Program-made: the position numbers and the translations under genes
Shown: in pieces, positions 1 to 9,353 of the stretch
Position numbering within the stretch: position 1 is the first letter of the stretch
How the letters are laid out: every line of letters starts with the position of its first letter
Notes under the pieces: model-generated
The model's input: the letters and a program-made list of their open reading frames with translations, nothing else
What the model was told of the DNA's origin: nothing
Databases searched by the model: none
NCBI GenBank assembly: GCA_029834535.1
Contig: JAQMWT010000004.1
Location: 46,309 to 110,308 of the forward strand
Direction of reading: 5' to 3'
From: Chrysophaeum taylorii
Taxonomy: Eukaryota; Sar; Pelagophyceae; Pelagomonadales; Pelagomonadaceae
Length of the DNA stretch: 64,000 nt

Positions 1-420
1 GTTAAAATTGGTTCTTGATGGTCGCGACCAGGACCAGTTCGAATTATATGCAGACAGGAGCAGGCCAGTAAGTTCACCTAGTCCGAATCTCTAACCGCAG
101 TAAGTTCACCTGTTTCCGTTGCGTTTACCTGGTCAGTAAGTTCACCTAGTCCCAATCTCTAACCCCAGTAAGTACGGCGTAAACCCACTCGTGCTCACAC
201 CCACTCACCCCACTCTCCATTGAGCTCGTCGCTCTCACCTCCGCCAATCTAAGCTGCTTTGATCCGTACACGCCGCTAGCCTTTGCGTTTACTCTAAAAA
301 CCCCAGTAAGTTCACTTGGTCCCAGTAAGTTCACCTGGTCACTAAGTTCACCTAGTCCCAATCTCAAACCCCAGTAAGTTCACCTGGTCCCAGCAAGTTC
401 ACCTACAGTGCGCGTGTAGA
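1..420. repeat. Degenerate CAGTAAGTTCACCTGGTCC repeats
   Basis: Eight or more imperfect copies of a roughly 19-base motif (CAGTAAGTTCACCTGGTCC) lie at about 66-180 and 300-412, often followed by AATCTCTAACCC. The stretch at 180-300 has no recognisable gene. A more degenerate block of the same motif in inverted orientation lies at about 61600-61740. The sequence from about 265 onward can be aligned with the reverse complement of 61600-61760, so this block is the outer edge of the large inverted repeat. Function unknown; no coding potential is credible here. Confidence 0.75.
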
Positions 421-735
421 CGCCGTGAGGGGGCTTATCGGTATTGCGCAGCACGTGTGGGGTAGGGTGGAGTCGTCGACCCGGAAGAGGATATCCTCGC
501 GGTTGCCGACTCGATAGTGAGCCACGTAGAGCTGGAGGTGGCAGAAGACGGGCCTTGGGCAAGAGGACGCCGACCTTGCGGGGCGTCTGCCCCTGGCTCT
601 TGTTGATCGTTTGGCGTCGGCGGGCCTTAAGGGATACTGGTTGGAGGAGCCTCGGTGACACGACACGATCGATCATGTATCTGGTACCGTTGCAGTGGCC
701 GTGCGACGGGTCGATGTTGCGAAAACCTTAAGCTC
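403..735 (-). pseudogene. Helitron-type PIF1-family helicase, C-terminal remnant
   Basis: On the minus strand a peptide with TINKSQGQT followed by VGVLLP, and then in another frame PRPVFCHLQLYVAHYRVGN, matches the last conserved motifs of the PIF1-like helicase domain found in Helitron Rep/Hel proteins. The consensus there is INKSQGQT, then GVYLPRPVFSHGQLYVALSRV. One frameshift around 555-565 separates the two halves, and no upstream helicase or Rep domain remains, so this is a dead fragment. A second copy, more decayed, lies inverted at about 61280-61590. A cellular PIF1 helicase is a less likely source because the LPRPVFSHGQLYVA-type string is typical of Helitrons. Helitron termini were not located. 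Confidence 0.8.
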
Positions 736-1032
736 GCGCTCGAAGTCAGCATGCCGTTGGTTGTCAGGGAGTTGAAAACTCGACTGTAAAGAGCGAGGCG
801 TCGTCTTCCGACCCAACCTAGTCGGCCGAAAAGAACTCCGACGCCTCGTCTCCGGGAACGGCCGCGGTCATGCGCGCGTTGTCAGCATCGACAACATCGT
901 TTCGACGGGGCGTGAGAATGGCGCGCTGAAAGAGCCGCCGCGGGTCGTGGAAATAGTCTGCGAGGTCGCCGTATACGGCTTGGAGGATCAATGCCTGGCT
1001 CGCGAGCCTACCTGATCCTTACCCTGAATCGG
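736..1032. other. Non-coding flank of the Helitron remnant
   Basis: No open frame of interest. The sequence is about 90 percent or more identical by eye to the reverse complement of 60598-60900, and ends at the same LINE insertion point (CCTTACCCTGAATCGGGG then ACAAACA). It is therefore part of the duplicated Helitron-derived block and not a unique spacer. Confidence 0.7.
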
Positions 1033-1125
1033 GGACAAACATACCCCACAAACCCACCCACATCATTCATGCTCCCCACACACACCCCCCTCTTAGCAGT
1101 CGACATTTAAAGACAAACAGACAAC
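1033..1125 (+). repeat. 5'-truncated LINE fragment (3' UTR only)
   Basis: This stretch of about 90 bp (TACCCCACAAACCC through CGACATTTAAA, then GACAAACAGACAAC) is the same sequence that ends the full LINE at about 8070-8161. It is a severely 5'-truncated copy whose 3' end lies on the GACAAACAG target motif. The full-length LINE follows directly, which gives a tandem head-to-tail arrangement. Confidence 0.75.
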
Positions 1126-1147
1126 TGCTGACGCAAGTCCCGCCACC

Positions 1148-4100
1148 ATGGCTTCGGGCAGTCGGGGACTGGCTTTCTCGTGCTTCCGGCGTCTCCTGCT
1201 CCTTTCCGCCATCTTCGCCATTTTCCTCATTGTCAGCTCGCCATCAGCCCCCGCGAGTCATCCATTCCGTGTTTGGCCTTCGCTCTCGGTGCAGGTCTCC
1301 TGCGGCGTCAAGCGGCTCGATGTCTTCCCCACCGACGTCGATTACTTTTGGTCCCAGCGTCTCATGTTCCCCATAGGCTTTACTGTGCTTACGTTAGTGC
1401 GGCTCTTGACTCTCCTCCTGGTTAAGAGTTGTATGGTCACTATCCCGCAAGCTGCTGCTGCCGGCTCATCTGTAGCCACCGCCTGCAGCTCTTTGCCTTG
1501 CGCACCCTTCAAGGCCGCTTGCACTGGACCTCTTACCACCCTCTGCAACTTGGTAAGCACGCTCGTGCGGATCTCACCCGCACGTGCTCGTCACCGCCTC
1601 GCCCACCGCAATCATCGTTGCCACCGCCATTGCTGCTACTCGCGGGCGGCCCAGCTGCGTCTCATGCGCGGCTTCTGGTCGCTCCGCCGTGCGGTTCAGC
1701 GTGATCCTTTGCATCGATCCGCCCGGTGCCTTGCCGTCTATGGTTGCCTTATTCTCACGCACGCCGAGGCACGCAGAGTCTACGGTCATGTCCCGCGGCC
1801 TTTCGCCACCTTCTTCAAACGCGTCGCTTTTGTTTCGCGCCATGCCACTTCCGTGGCCCTTGGCCTTGCTCTTGACGCGTTTCTCCCTTACGAGCAACAT
1901 CGCGATCCCCGTGGAGCTGCCTCGGAGTCCGCCCCTCGTGCGGCGTCACCTGCAACCTCGGAGCCACCCCCAGCCACACCCGCTCGTCGGCCTCGCCATC
2001 GACGCCGACAGGAGTCCGCCCCCCGTGTGGAATCACCGGCACCCTCGGTTGCGCCCCCAGCCACGCCTGCTCCTCATCCTCCCCACCGGCACCAACAGGA
2101 GTCCGCCCCTCGTGCGGAGTCTCCTGCAACCTCGGATACGTCCTCAGGTCCGCATGCTCCGCGTCCTCGTCGTCAGCGCCGACAGGAGCTCACCACTCCA
2201 CCGTCCACGGACATGGGGCCGGATTCCCCTCCTCCCGCACCCGGACCAGACCGACACCACTCCCGTCGCCGCAGGTCTTCCCCCACGCCCACTGACACCA
2301 CACCTCCTGGGCCTGTGGCTATGGACCTGGAGTCATCGGAGGCAGGGTCCGCTACTTCCCCGCCTCGCCGTCGGGAACCCACCAATGCGACTCCCCCTCC
2401 GCCCGCTGCGACACCGGCACCGCGCCGCCATGGCCCCCGCCGCCGCGCGCCACCATCCGGGTCTGTTGCTACGGACATCGCGCCTCCACCGAACGCGGGG
2501 ATCGCCAATACCACCGCGCCCCTCCCAATACCCACCACGGCGCCAGCCACCCACCCTCCCGGCCCCTCTGCCGGAAACTCTCCTGCATCGCGTCGCCGAC
2601 GCCCACACCGCCAGCGGTCCTCCGCCACAGTTCATGACCCCGTACCACTCGAGCCTGCGCCTATGGACCTCGAACCGTCCTTCATGTACACCCACAGTGC
2701 CGCCGAGAACCTCCCCTCGTCTGGCACACACCCTCGTCCCACCGGCACGGACATGGACCTTGAGGTCGACCATCCTTCGCCACCGGTTCCCGCGCACACC
2801 GCTGCCCCTGACATCTCTACGCCAACGCCTTCGCCCTCTGTCGAGGCTCCTGGCTCGTCGCACGCCCCCCTACCGCGTCTCCACGCCTTGCCAGCCGATC
2901 GTGCTCGAGCCTGCACCCATCCCACTTTGCCAGCGGTCGCCCGCGCTGCACGCACCCAACATCTACACGCCCAGGCGCGTGCAGCCCGGCTGAACCTCGT
3001 CGCAGCTCGGCGCCACGATCCTGGTCAGTCTCGCCACCACGCTGCAACTCTTCTCCAGCGCCAGTTTCGCGCACGGACTCAACCCCAGGCAGCTCTCGCT
3101 ACCGACAGCCCTCCATCGTCTGCTGCGGCCACACCGGCTCACTCGCCGCCCGCCCCCGCGACCCAGAGCTCGTCAACTCCCCCTCCGCCACCACAGCCGG
3201 CTCTGCCTCCGACCCCTGTTCCGCACTCAACTTTCTCGTCCACCGCTCGTGCTGCCCGAAGTCGCGCTCAGCATACTCTTGCACGTGCTGCCCGACAGAA
3301 CCTCGTTGCGGCCCTGCGCCGCGCTCCTGGTCAGCCACGTCACACCGCCGCGCTCCGTCTTCAACGCTTTGTTCGCGCTCGGCAGCACCTCCGTGCCCGT
3401 CGCTCACCTGCTACACCCACACAGTCCGTCACACCCACTGCCACCAGTACTTCCCCGGCGTCTGCCACACCCACGCCAAATTCCTCGCCACCCTCGGGCC
3501 CGTCACCTACCCCTCAGCCGCCGCTATCTGCCTCGCCTTCACGCGCATACACCAACTCTGCACATCCGGATGTCGCCCGCGTTATACGCACCCGCGCTCA
3601 ACACGCTCAAGCACGTGCTGCCCGGCAGAACCGCGTCGCGGCCTTGCGCCAGACTCCTGGCCCGCCACTCCACTACGCAGCGGCCCTTCTTCAGCACCAA
3701 TTTCGAGCCTGGAAACGATTACGTGCTCGTCGATCCCTGGCAATAATCCGCCGCTTCCTGCGCCACACGGCCGGCCGCTATGTCAGCTACCTCAGGGACC
3801 GCGCTTGTCCTATATGCTCCAGCCCTTGCTTTACCCGTTGCCAAGTCCGCTGCTGTCGCGTGGTCCTGCACCACGCCTGCGTTGGTCAGTGGGCGCTAAG
3901 CAACCTCGCCGGCGACCAAGGCGACCCTGACGTGGCGCCCACCAACCGCACGCGCCTTCCGCCGTGCCCCAACTGCCGCAGTCCTATACGCATGGTCCGC
4001 CCTCATCAACGCTGGGTGTCTGTGCACTCTCTCCCCCAGGTCCGCGCTGCCGCACCCCATCGCATTTTCCCACTTGCTGCAGCCCTTGCCGCCACCACCG

Positions 4101-5872
4101 CCCGATATCGCATTCGAGCGCGTATGCGCGACGCTGCCCTTGCCGCTCGAGCCGCTGCTGCTGCGGAACGCCATCTCGCCGCTATGCACGCTGCTGCTGC
4201 CGCTGCTGCGGCACTCCAACTCGACGCGGGACGGGCCGCCGCCGCTGCTGCCAGCGCCGACGCTTACCTCGCTCATCGCGCTGCCACCCACGCTGCTCGA
4301 GCTGCCCGTGCCGCCCGCCTCTCCCACATTGGCTCCCGCACGCGATCCACTGGCACCCGCAACACCCCTACCACCCCTCCCGCTGGCAACCGCCGCACCA
4401 CTGCGTCTGGCAACCGCACTGCGAATGCAACAGACAACCGCAACACCCCTGCCGCTGGCACCCGGACCACCCCCACTACTAGCACCCCCCCCCCCGCCGC
4501 TGCCGCCGGCAACCGCCGCGCCCCTGCCCCTGCCACCAGCCACCGCAACACCCCTGTCGCGGCTGCAGCCTCCACGAGCGCGTCTCCTGGCATTTCCCCC
4601 ATTGGGCCACGGTCACATTCGGCGCCACCGTCTGTCGCCTCCGCCCACCCTACGTCATCCGGGCCAGCCCCCTCCCTCCCGACACGCCGTCCACGTGACC
4701 TGAGCGATTTGCGCTCTGCGATCGACGAGGTCTCCATCAAAGACCTCATTATATCGCCGTGCTCGTGCATTCGCACCATTCCCGCCCAATTCCGCGAGGC
4801 ATGGGCGTGCGCAATGGCCGAGGTGTGTTCGTGGTTTGAAGACGCCACTTCCGATAACGCTCGTGACCGTGCCCTCCTTTGGTACATGAGCCTTCACAGC
4901 CTACTTCTTCGGCGAGCACCACGAGGCGGCGCCCGTCGGCCCGACGTGCTCACTGACCGCTTTGCAGCCTTCGCCGCTGGGCGTTACGACCTCCTCATTG
5001 ACGGCTACCTCCACGACGTGACTCGCGTGCGCTCCCATGTACGCTCACGGGCGGCCCCCGACGATGACGCGGACGCACTTCGTGCATTGCGACTCGCGGA
5101 ATCTGGCGACCTCTCTCGGGCATGCCGTATTCTCACCAGCCTGGGCATCGCCGACCCATGCCACCCAGACGTCATGCGCCAACTCGAGTCCAAACATCCT
5201 GCTCGCAAGGAGGACCTACCCACTTTCCCCAACCACCCGCAACGGCTCGCCACACTCTCGGTCGCCCTGCGTGAAACTCACCGCACGCTCCGGCCGAAGG
5301 CTGGTGTGGGCCCCGACCAGTGCCGCAATGAATTCCTCTCCGTTTTCGCCCAGCCCTTCCCGAGCAACGTCAAGGCACGCTCGGCGATGGACAAAATCGA
5401 CAACCTTGAGACCTTGTTCGTTCGTGGAGCTCTTCCTGACTGGTATTACTTCATCACCACCACGGTAACCCTCATTCCGTTGGTGAAACGACGCGCCTCT
5501 GACGCTAACCAAGCACCTGATGTTCGACCTATCGCCATTGGCACCGTCCGCCGCCGTGCCACTGGACGGTGCCTTGTGCGTAGCCTCCACTCCGAGATCT
5601 CCGAGGCACTGTACCCGATCAACGTTGCCGTCGGGGTCAAGGGCGGCCCCTCGCGCCTCGTCTTTGGCGTCCGCACCCACGCGGAGCAGTACCCCGACCA
5701 GGTCATCATCAAGCTGGACAAACGCAACGCCTTCAACGAGCTCAAGCGCCGGACCGTCGTGGACAAACTCGCAAACCACGCCAACGCTAAGCTGCGTGCC
5801 TTTGGCCACTTTATGTTCAAGCAATTACGGCCGGCATCCTGGGTGGTTGGCGTACTGTCTGGTAACGCATGA
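1148..5872 (+). CDS. LINE polyprotein, N-terminal part: hydrophobic leader, Pro-rich region, IQ-like repeats, RING-like finger, start of reverse transcriptase
   Basis: The start codon sits in a textbook Kozak context (CGCCACCATGG). Residues 1-100 include hydrophobic stretches. Residues about 240-600 are Pro/Ala/Arg-rich with repeated SAPRAESPATS-like units. Three repeats of about 58 residues (nt 2935-3110, 3240-3410, 3570-3745) carry ARAARxNxVAALR then AAxxLQxxFRA, resembling IQ motifs. At nt 3803-3990 there is a RING-like CPIC...HHAC...CPNC cluster, followed by an Ala-rich helix-prone segment (nt 4080-4330). Reverse transcriptase begins after nt 4690, with DVRPIAIGT and motif A KLDKRNAFNELKR (nt 5711-5749). 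The frame then stops at 5872 just where motif B should be. The function is target-primed reverse transcription; the roles of the RING-like and IQ-like parts are not known. Confidence 0.75.
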   Translation: MASGSRGLAFSCFRRLLLLSAIFAIFLIVSSPSAPASHPFRVWPSLSVQVSCGVKRLDVFPTDVDYFWSQRLMFPIGFTVLTLVRLLTLLLVKSCMVTIPQAAAAGSSVATACSSLPCAPFKAACTGPLTTLCNLVSTLVRISPARARHRLAHRNHRCHRHCCYSRAAQLRLMRGFWSLRRAVQRDPLHRSARCLAVYGCLILTHAEARRVYGHVPRPFATFFKRVAFVSRHATSVALGLALDAFLPYEQHRDPRGAASESAPRAASPATSEPPPATPARRPRHRRRQESAPRVESPAPSVAPPATPAPHPPHRHQQESAPRAESPATSDTSSGPHAPRPRRQRRQELTTPPSTDMGPDSPPPAPGPDRHHSRRRRSSPTPTDTTPPGPVAMDLESSEAGSATSPPRRREPTNATPPPPAATPAPRRHGPRRRAPPSGSVATDIAPPPNAGIANTTAPLPIPTTAPATHPPGPSAGNSPASRRRRPHRQRSSATVHDPVPLEPAPMDLEPSFMYTHSAAENLPSSGTHPRPTGTDMDLEVDHPSPPVPAHTAAPDISTPTPSPSVEAPGSSHAPLPRLHALPADRARACTHPTLPAVARAARTQHLHAQARAARLNLVAARRHDPGQSRHHAATLLQRQFRARTQPQAALATDSPPSSAAATPAHSPPAPATQSSSTPPPPPQPALPPTPVPHSTFSSTARAARSRAQHTLARAARQNLVAALRRAPGQPRHTAALRLQRFVRARQHLRARRSPATPTQSVTPTATSTSPASATPTPNSSPPSGPSPTPQPPLSASPSRAYTNSAHPDVARVIRTRAQHAQARAARQNRVAALRQTPGPPLHYAAALLQHQFRAWKRLRARRSLAIIRRFLRHTAGRYVSYLRDRACPICSSPCFTRCQVRCCRVVLHHACVGQWALSNLAGDQGDPDVAPTNRTRLPPCPNCRSPIRMVRPHQRWVSVHSLPQVRAAAPHRIFPLAAALAATTARYRIRARMRDAALAARAAAAAERHLAAMHAAAAAAAALQLDAGRAAAAAASADAYLAHRAATHAARAARAARLSHIGSRTRSTGTRNTPTTPPAGNRRTTASGNRTANATDNRNTPAAGTRTTPTTSTPPPAAAAGNRRAPAPATSHRNTPVAAAASTSASPGISPIGPRSHSAPPSVASAHPTSSGPAPSLPTRRPRDLSDLRSAIDEVSIKDLIISPCSCIRTIPAQFREAWACAMAEVCSWFEDATSDNARDRALLWYMSLHSLLLRRAPRGGARRPDVLTDRFAAFAAGRYDLLIDGYLHDVTRVRSHVRSRAAPDDDADALRALRLAESGDLSRACRILTSLGIADPCHPDVMRQLESKHPARKEDLPTFPNHPQRLATLSVALRETHRTLRPKAGVGPDQCRNEFLSVFAQPFPSNVKARSAMDKIDNLETLFVRGALPDWYYFITTTVTLIPLVKRRASDANQAPDVRPIAIGTVRRRATGRCLVRSLHSEISEALYPINVAVGVKGGPSRLVFGVRTHAEQYPDQVIIKLDKRNAFNELKRRTVVDKLANHANAKLRAFGHFMFKQLRPASWVVGVLSGNA

Positions 5873-7850
5873 CGCCGCACAGGCCCTTGACACCCGCTTA
5901 CGTTCATGTGCCGGCTACGCACGATTTGGCATGGACGACGGCGTCATCTCTGGTTCCCCTCGTGAGGTTGTCGACGCCCTCCTGCAGTACGCCCGCGACA
6001 TCCAAGCTAGCGGCGAGGAGCTCCGCCTCGACAAGTGCGTGGCGTTCTGTCCGGCACTTGGCATGGGTCTTCTCGATCACCCCGATGTTCACGACCACGT
6101 CCAAGTTGCGCCTGACGGCACGCGTACTCTTGCTGGTATCCCCGTTGTCGCCGACGGCCTCGTAATCTACGGTGTGCCCATCGGCTCCCCCGGCCACGCC
6201 GGAGATGCCTATGTCGAAGCTACCTTGCAACGCGAGGTTGACGCTCAGGTGAGCTACATGAGCCGTATTCGCACCAAGCTCCAGAACGTCTCCCTCCACT
6301 GCATGTACTCGTTGGGCCGCTACTGCATCGCCCCGCGCATGGACTACCTCGCGCAACACTGCTACCCCGCCAATGCCTTGAGCGCGCTCCGCCGCTTCGA
6401 CGTTGCCGTCCTCAGCTTCGTCGCCACAGCACTTGGCGCAGAGCCGCGTCAGGTTTTTGACTCCACCGGCATCGTCCTCCAACGCCTCCGTCTTCCTGCT
6501 CGAAGTGGGGGTGGCGGCATTCGCTCCTGCGCCGACCTCAGCCCCGCCGCCTTTGTTGGCACGGCGGCCCAGGCCCTCCCACACCTCGTCGACCTTCGCG
6601 ATCCTACGGGTGCCTTGGAGGTCCCTGGCTACCTCCCCCGCCTCGCCTCGGTCCTGGGTGCCACTTCTTTTCGCACAGGTAACGAGTTGCACCGTTGGCA
6701 CCACCTCCTCGCATCCGGTTGCCGCCTGGGGCGAGCACTCGAGACTGCGTGGGACGGACTTCGGGCTGATCTCCGTACCACGCTGGCTTCCCACGGCGGC
6801 GCTGGTTCCGGCGATCCCGCCAACGTTCATCTCGTCGACGGTCCTCTCTCCCACGAATTCGTCTCCATGGGCGTCCTCGTCGACCCCACCATCTCGACAC
6901 CCGTGCTCATACCCCAACTCCAGCGTGCTCTAACCTCCCAGCGCGAGACAGCTCGGGCCACTGCACTCCAGCGCCTTGCGGCCACCCTGCCCATCACCGA
7001 TGCACTTCGAGTAGCGGCGTCCTCATGGGATCGCTTCTCGACCACGTTCATCAGCTCGTGGCCCAGCTCCGCCCTTCAAATCCCCAACCGCTGCTGGGCT
7101 GAGACGTGTGCCCAGTACTTTGGCTACCCCTCTCCAGCTTGTTCGGGCCTCGTGGGCACTCGCATTCTGGGCACTGACGTCGTTCTCGACGCTCACGGCA
7201 AGGTGCTTCTCACGCAGGCCAACCTTGTCAACCGCGGAGGAGCGCGGACCACCTGGCATGACGGCCAGCTCGAGTGCGTCCTCTGCAGCGTCAAAGAGGC
7301 CGGCATCCCAGCCCTGTCCGAGGTTTTCGGCATCTTTGCTGACGTCGTCGCCCCTACCATTCGCACGCGCCTCTACGGCCGGTACCGAGGCAATCTCGCC
7401 CGTCGCCACGTCGTCCCAGACATCCTCACCACGCTCGACAACAAGGAGCAACTCTACGACATCAAAACCCTCGCTTGGGGTTCGTTACACACCGCCCACG
7501 CCCTCCATCCCTCCCACCCGTCGCCTGTCGATCGGCGCGCAGCGCAAGTCCACTCCGAATACCTCGCTCACGCCCGCGGCATCGACGCCATCATCCCCCA
7601 GCCGGGTACAGCACCACCGCCTGGCTTCTTGGGCCCTGTCGAACAGCGGCTACGTACCTACGGCACCGTCGCCGGCCTCGTCTTTGGTGCTTTCGGTGAG
7701 GCCAGCGCGGCGTGCCACGCTCTCGCCCAAACATGCGCAGAGCGCATCGCTGCGCGAACCTGGGTGGCAAGCGGCTGCGTCAACTTCACAGAGGCAAAGG
7801 CGGCCCAAACTCGCCGCATCTACCGTGAGTGGGGGATCGCCAACGCATAA
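5860..7850 (+). CDS. LINE polyprotein, C-terminal part: reverse transcriptase motif C, thumb, restriction-like endonuclease
   Basis: This continues the 1148-5872 frame after a frameshift near 5860. Open sequence on this frame reaches back to 5520, but only the part after about 5860 looks like LINE protein. Motif C is RFGMDDGVISG (nt 5918-5950), an MDD variant of the usual (Y/F)xDD. The conserved motif B (GxxQGxPL) between motifs A and C is absent, implying a small deletion. A CVLC pair lies near nt 7280. A VPDI...LYDIKTL arrangement (nt 7412-7474) fits PD-(D/E)xK. The C-terminal block around nt 7500-7800, with VEQRLRTYGTVAGLVFGAFGEAS, is strongly conserved with the truncated copy at 59767-60587. 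The endonuclease call is by motif only. Confidence 0.7.
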
Positions 7851-8161
7851 GGCCGGGCTCGCTGAGCCCTCACCGCCCTCACCCATGTCGCCGCCTCGGG
7901 GAACCCCACCCAGGCCGCCCGATCCCAGCAGGACGTCACCCTTCGTCGCGCATACGCCCGGCGGCAGCATGCGTACGACCTACGGGCGGGACCCGTCCTC
8001 TCTTCGCCTGCCCCACGACTCGGCGATGACCCCGACTAGGTCCCGCGTACTTATCTCCGCCCGTCAGGCACATCCTACCCCACAAACCCACCCACATCCT
8101 TCATGCCCCCCCCCCACACACACCCCTCTTAGCAGTCGACATTTAAAGACAAACAGACAAC
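7851..8161 (+). other. LINE 3' UTR
   Basis: Non-coding tail of the LINE after the stop codon at 7848-7850. It ends with CCCACAAACCCACCCACATC, a C-rich tract, CTTAGCAGTCGACATTTAAA and the target motif GACAAACAGACAAC. The distal 140 bp is repeated immediately downstream (8162-8302) and in the inverted copy at 59767-60060. Confidence 0.7.
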
Positions 8162-8317
8162 TGCCCCACGACTCGGCGATGACCCCGACTAGGTCCCGCG
8201 TACTTATCTCCGCCCGTTAGGCACATCCCTCCTACCCCACAAACCCACCCACATCCTTCATGCCCCCCCCACACACCCCCCTCTTAACAGTCGACATTTA
8301 GAGACAAACAGGCAAAC
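8162..8317 (+). repeat. Second 5'-truncated LINE 3'-UTR copy
   Basis: A near-copy of 8009-8147 (CCCCACGACTCGGCGATGACC through CGACATTTAGA) follows the full LINE head-to-tail and again ends on GACAAACAGGCAAAC. Each copy terminating on the same motif fits repeated insertion of truncated LINE copies into one target. The Gypsy-1 sequence starts directly after it. Confidence 0.7.
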
Positions 8318-8341
8318 ATCTGCCGATTAGTAGTAAGGATG

Positions 8342-9353
8342 CCGTGATGAGCACGTTGGCCGACGACCATTACAGCATGGATAAGCTGCGGTATTTACTG
8401 CCGGTAAGCTTACGCGACACGGTCGCACCGATTTTCCGATAGCACTTGAATAAATACAAGGAAGAGTGCAAGGATCTCGACCATCCGGCGTCCTTTTACT
8501 TACGTCGGGACGTCGACGATGGCGAGTACGGTTCAGTGGTACGACGACAACGACGACTGAACAGAGAGTACTGCATCAAGATTAAAAATTTTTCCGATCG
8601 AGTTGCCCTTTGCCTATGACGACAGAGGAGTTACTACGAAAACTTCAGAGTACGACCCTGGCATCCGTTCCGAAAAGGCCTGGGGAACGCCATGTGCACA
8701 CTTATTGCACCAAATTCCAGAGCGAGGCGATGGCCTACTGCTCTGTGGCAAATCGAGTCCTCAATGATGTCGAGATCATTTCTTATTTGATACGTGGACT
8801 GGAGTCCAGCGACTTACGATCCCGCGTGCGGACCATGCGCAGCGGGCACCCGACGACGTACGACACGTTTGCGTCGACGTTGTCACTGATTACGCGGCTC
8901 GATAACGATTACGCGACCGCGTTGGAAGAGCGGAACGACCGCAACTCGAAGAACCCGTCGAACGGGAAATCGCAGAAACCGCTGCATGGACGCGGAGGCC
9001 GAGCACCAGCCTGGGGACCGAACGATAAGAAGACGAAATACGAATCGTTGCGATTAGAAGAGAATCCGAAAAGTGGTACGAGCTCACATGCAAGAATTGT
9101 GGATTTTCCCTCTCGACCCACGACAAGGATGAACATGGGAGCCGCGTCATTTGCAACCGCGAGCCCGATGAGTATTATGTGGCGATGTGCAAGTACATCG
9201 AAAACGACAAGAAACCACCCTCTCGAGGCAGATGGGAGAGTCGACAGAAGAAGGATAACCAGTCGCGCGATGATGGCAGTTCGAATGCCACTCTCGGTTC
9301 GAGCGCCGCTCATGATGTTCAGAACAGTCTCAACGACATGGGCGCGCAGCTGA
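8342..9353 (+). pseudogene. Gypsy-1 Gag, N-terminal deleted and frameshifted
   Basis: 8342-8600 encodes ADDHYSMDKLRYLLP and following residues, broken by stops; the same segment in copy 2 (55466-55248) reads through. An open frame from 8610 gives a Gag capsid-like stretch (GERHVHTYCTKFQSEAMAYC, then RTRTMRSGHP-type residues at 8815-8860) closely similar to copy 2 at 55312-54700. A frameshift near 9080 moves the reading frame into the 9179-11857 frame, where the CKNCGFSLSTHDK zinc-knuckle-like segment continues. Copy 2 encodes about 200 additional N-terminal residues of coiled coil that are absent here. Confidence 0.75.

Larger units (their letters stand above)
1126..8147 (+). mobile_element. 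Long non-LTR retrotransposon (LINE) with C-terminal restriction-like endonuclease
   Basis: About 7 kb with one polyprotein now split into two frames (1148-5872 and about 5860-7850), a short 5' leader and a roughly 300-bp 3' UTR ending CGACATTTAAA. No AP-type endonuclease is visible at the N-terminus. A PD...DxK signature near the C-terminus suggests an R2-like, restriction-like endonuclease class. Four 3' ends of this family in the window all abut GACAAACAG or GACAAACA, which suggests target specificity. The element is defective: the reverse transcriptase frame shifts near 5860 and motif B appears deleted. Confidence 0.8.

Noticed and set aside
1584-2993. A 469-residue frame inside the LINE
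   Set aside because: Alternative frame of the Pro/Ala-rich region; the 1148-5872 frame has the Kozak start and the RING-like and reverse transcriptase motifs.
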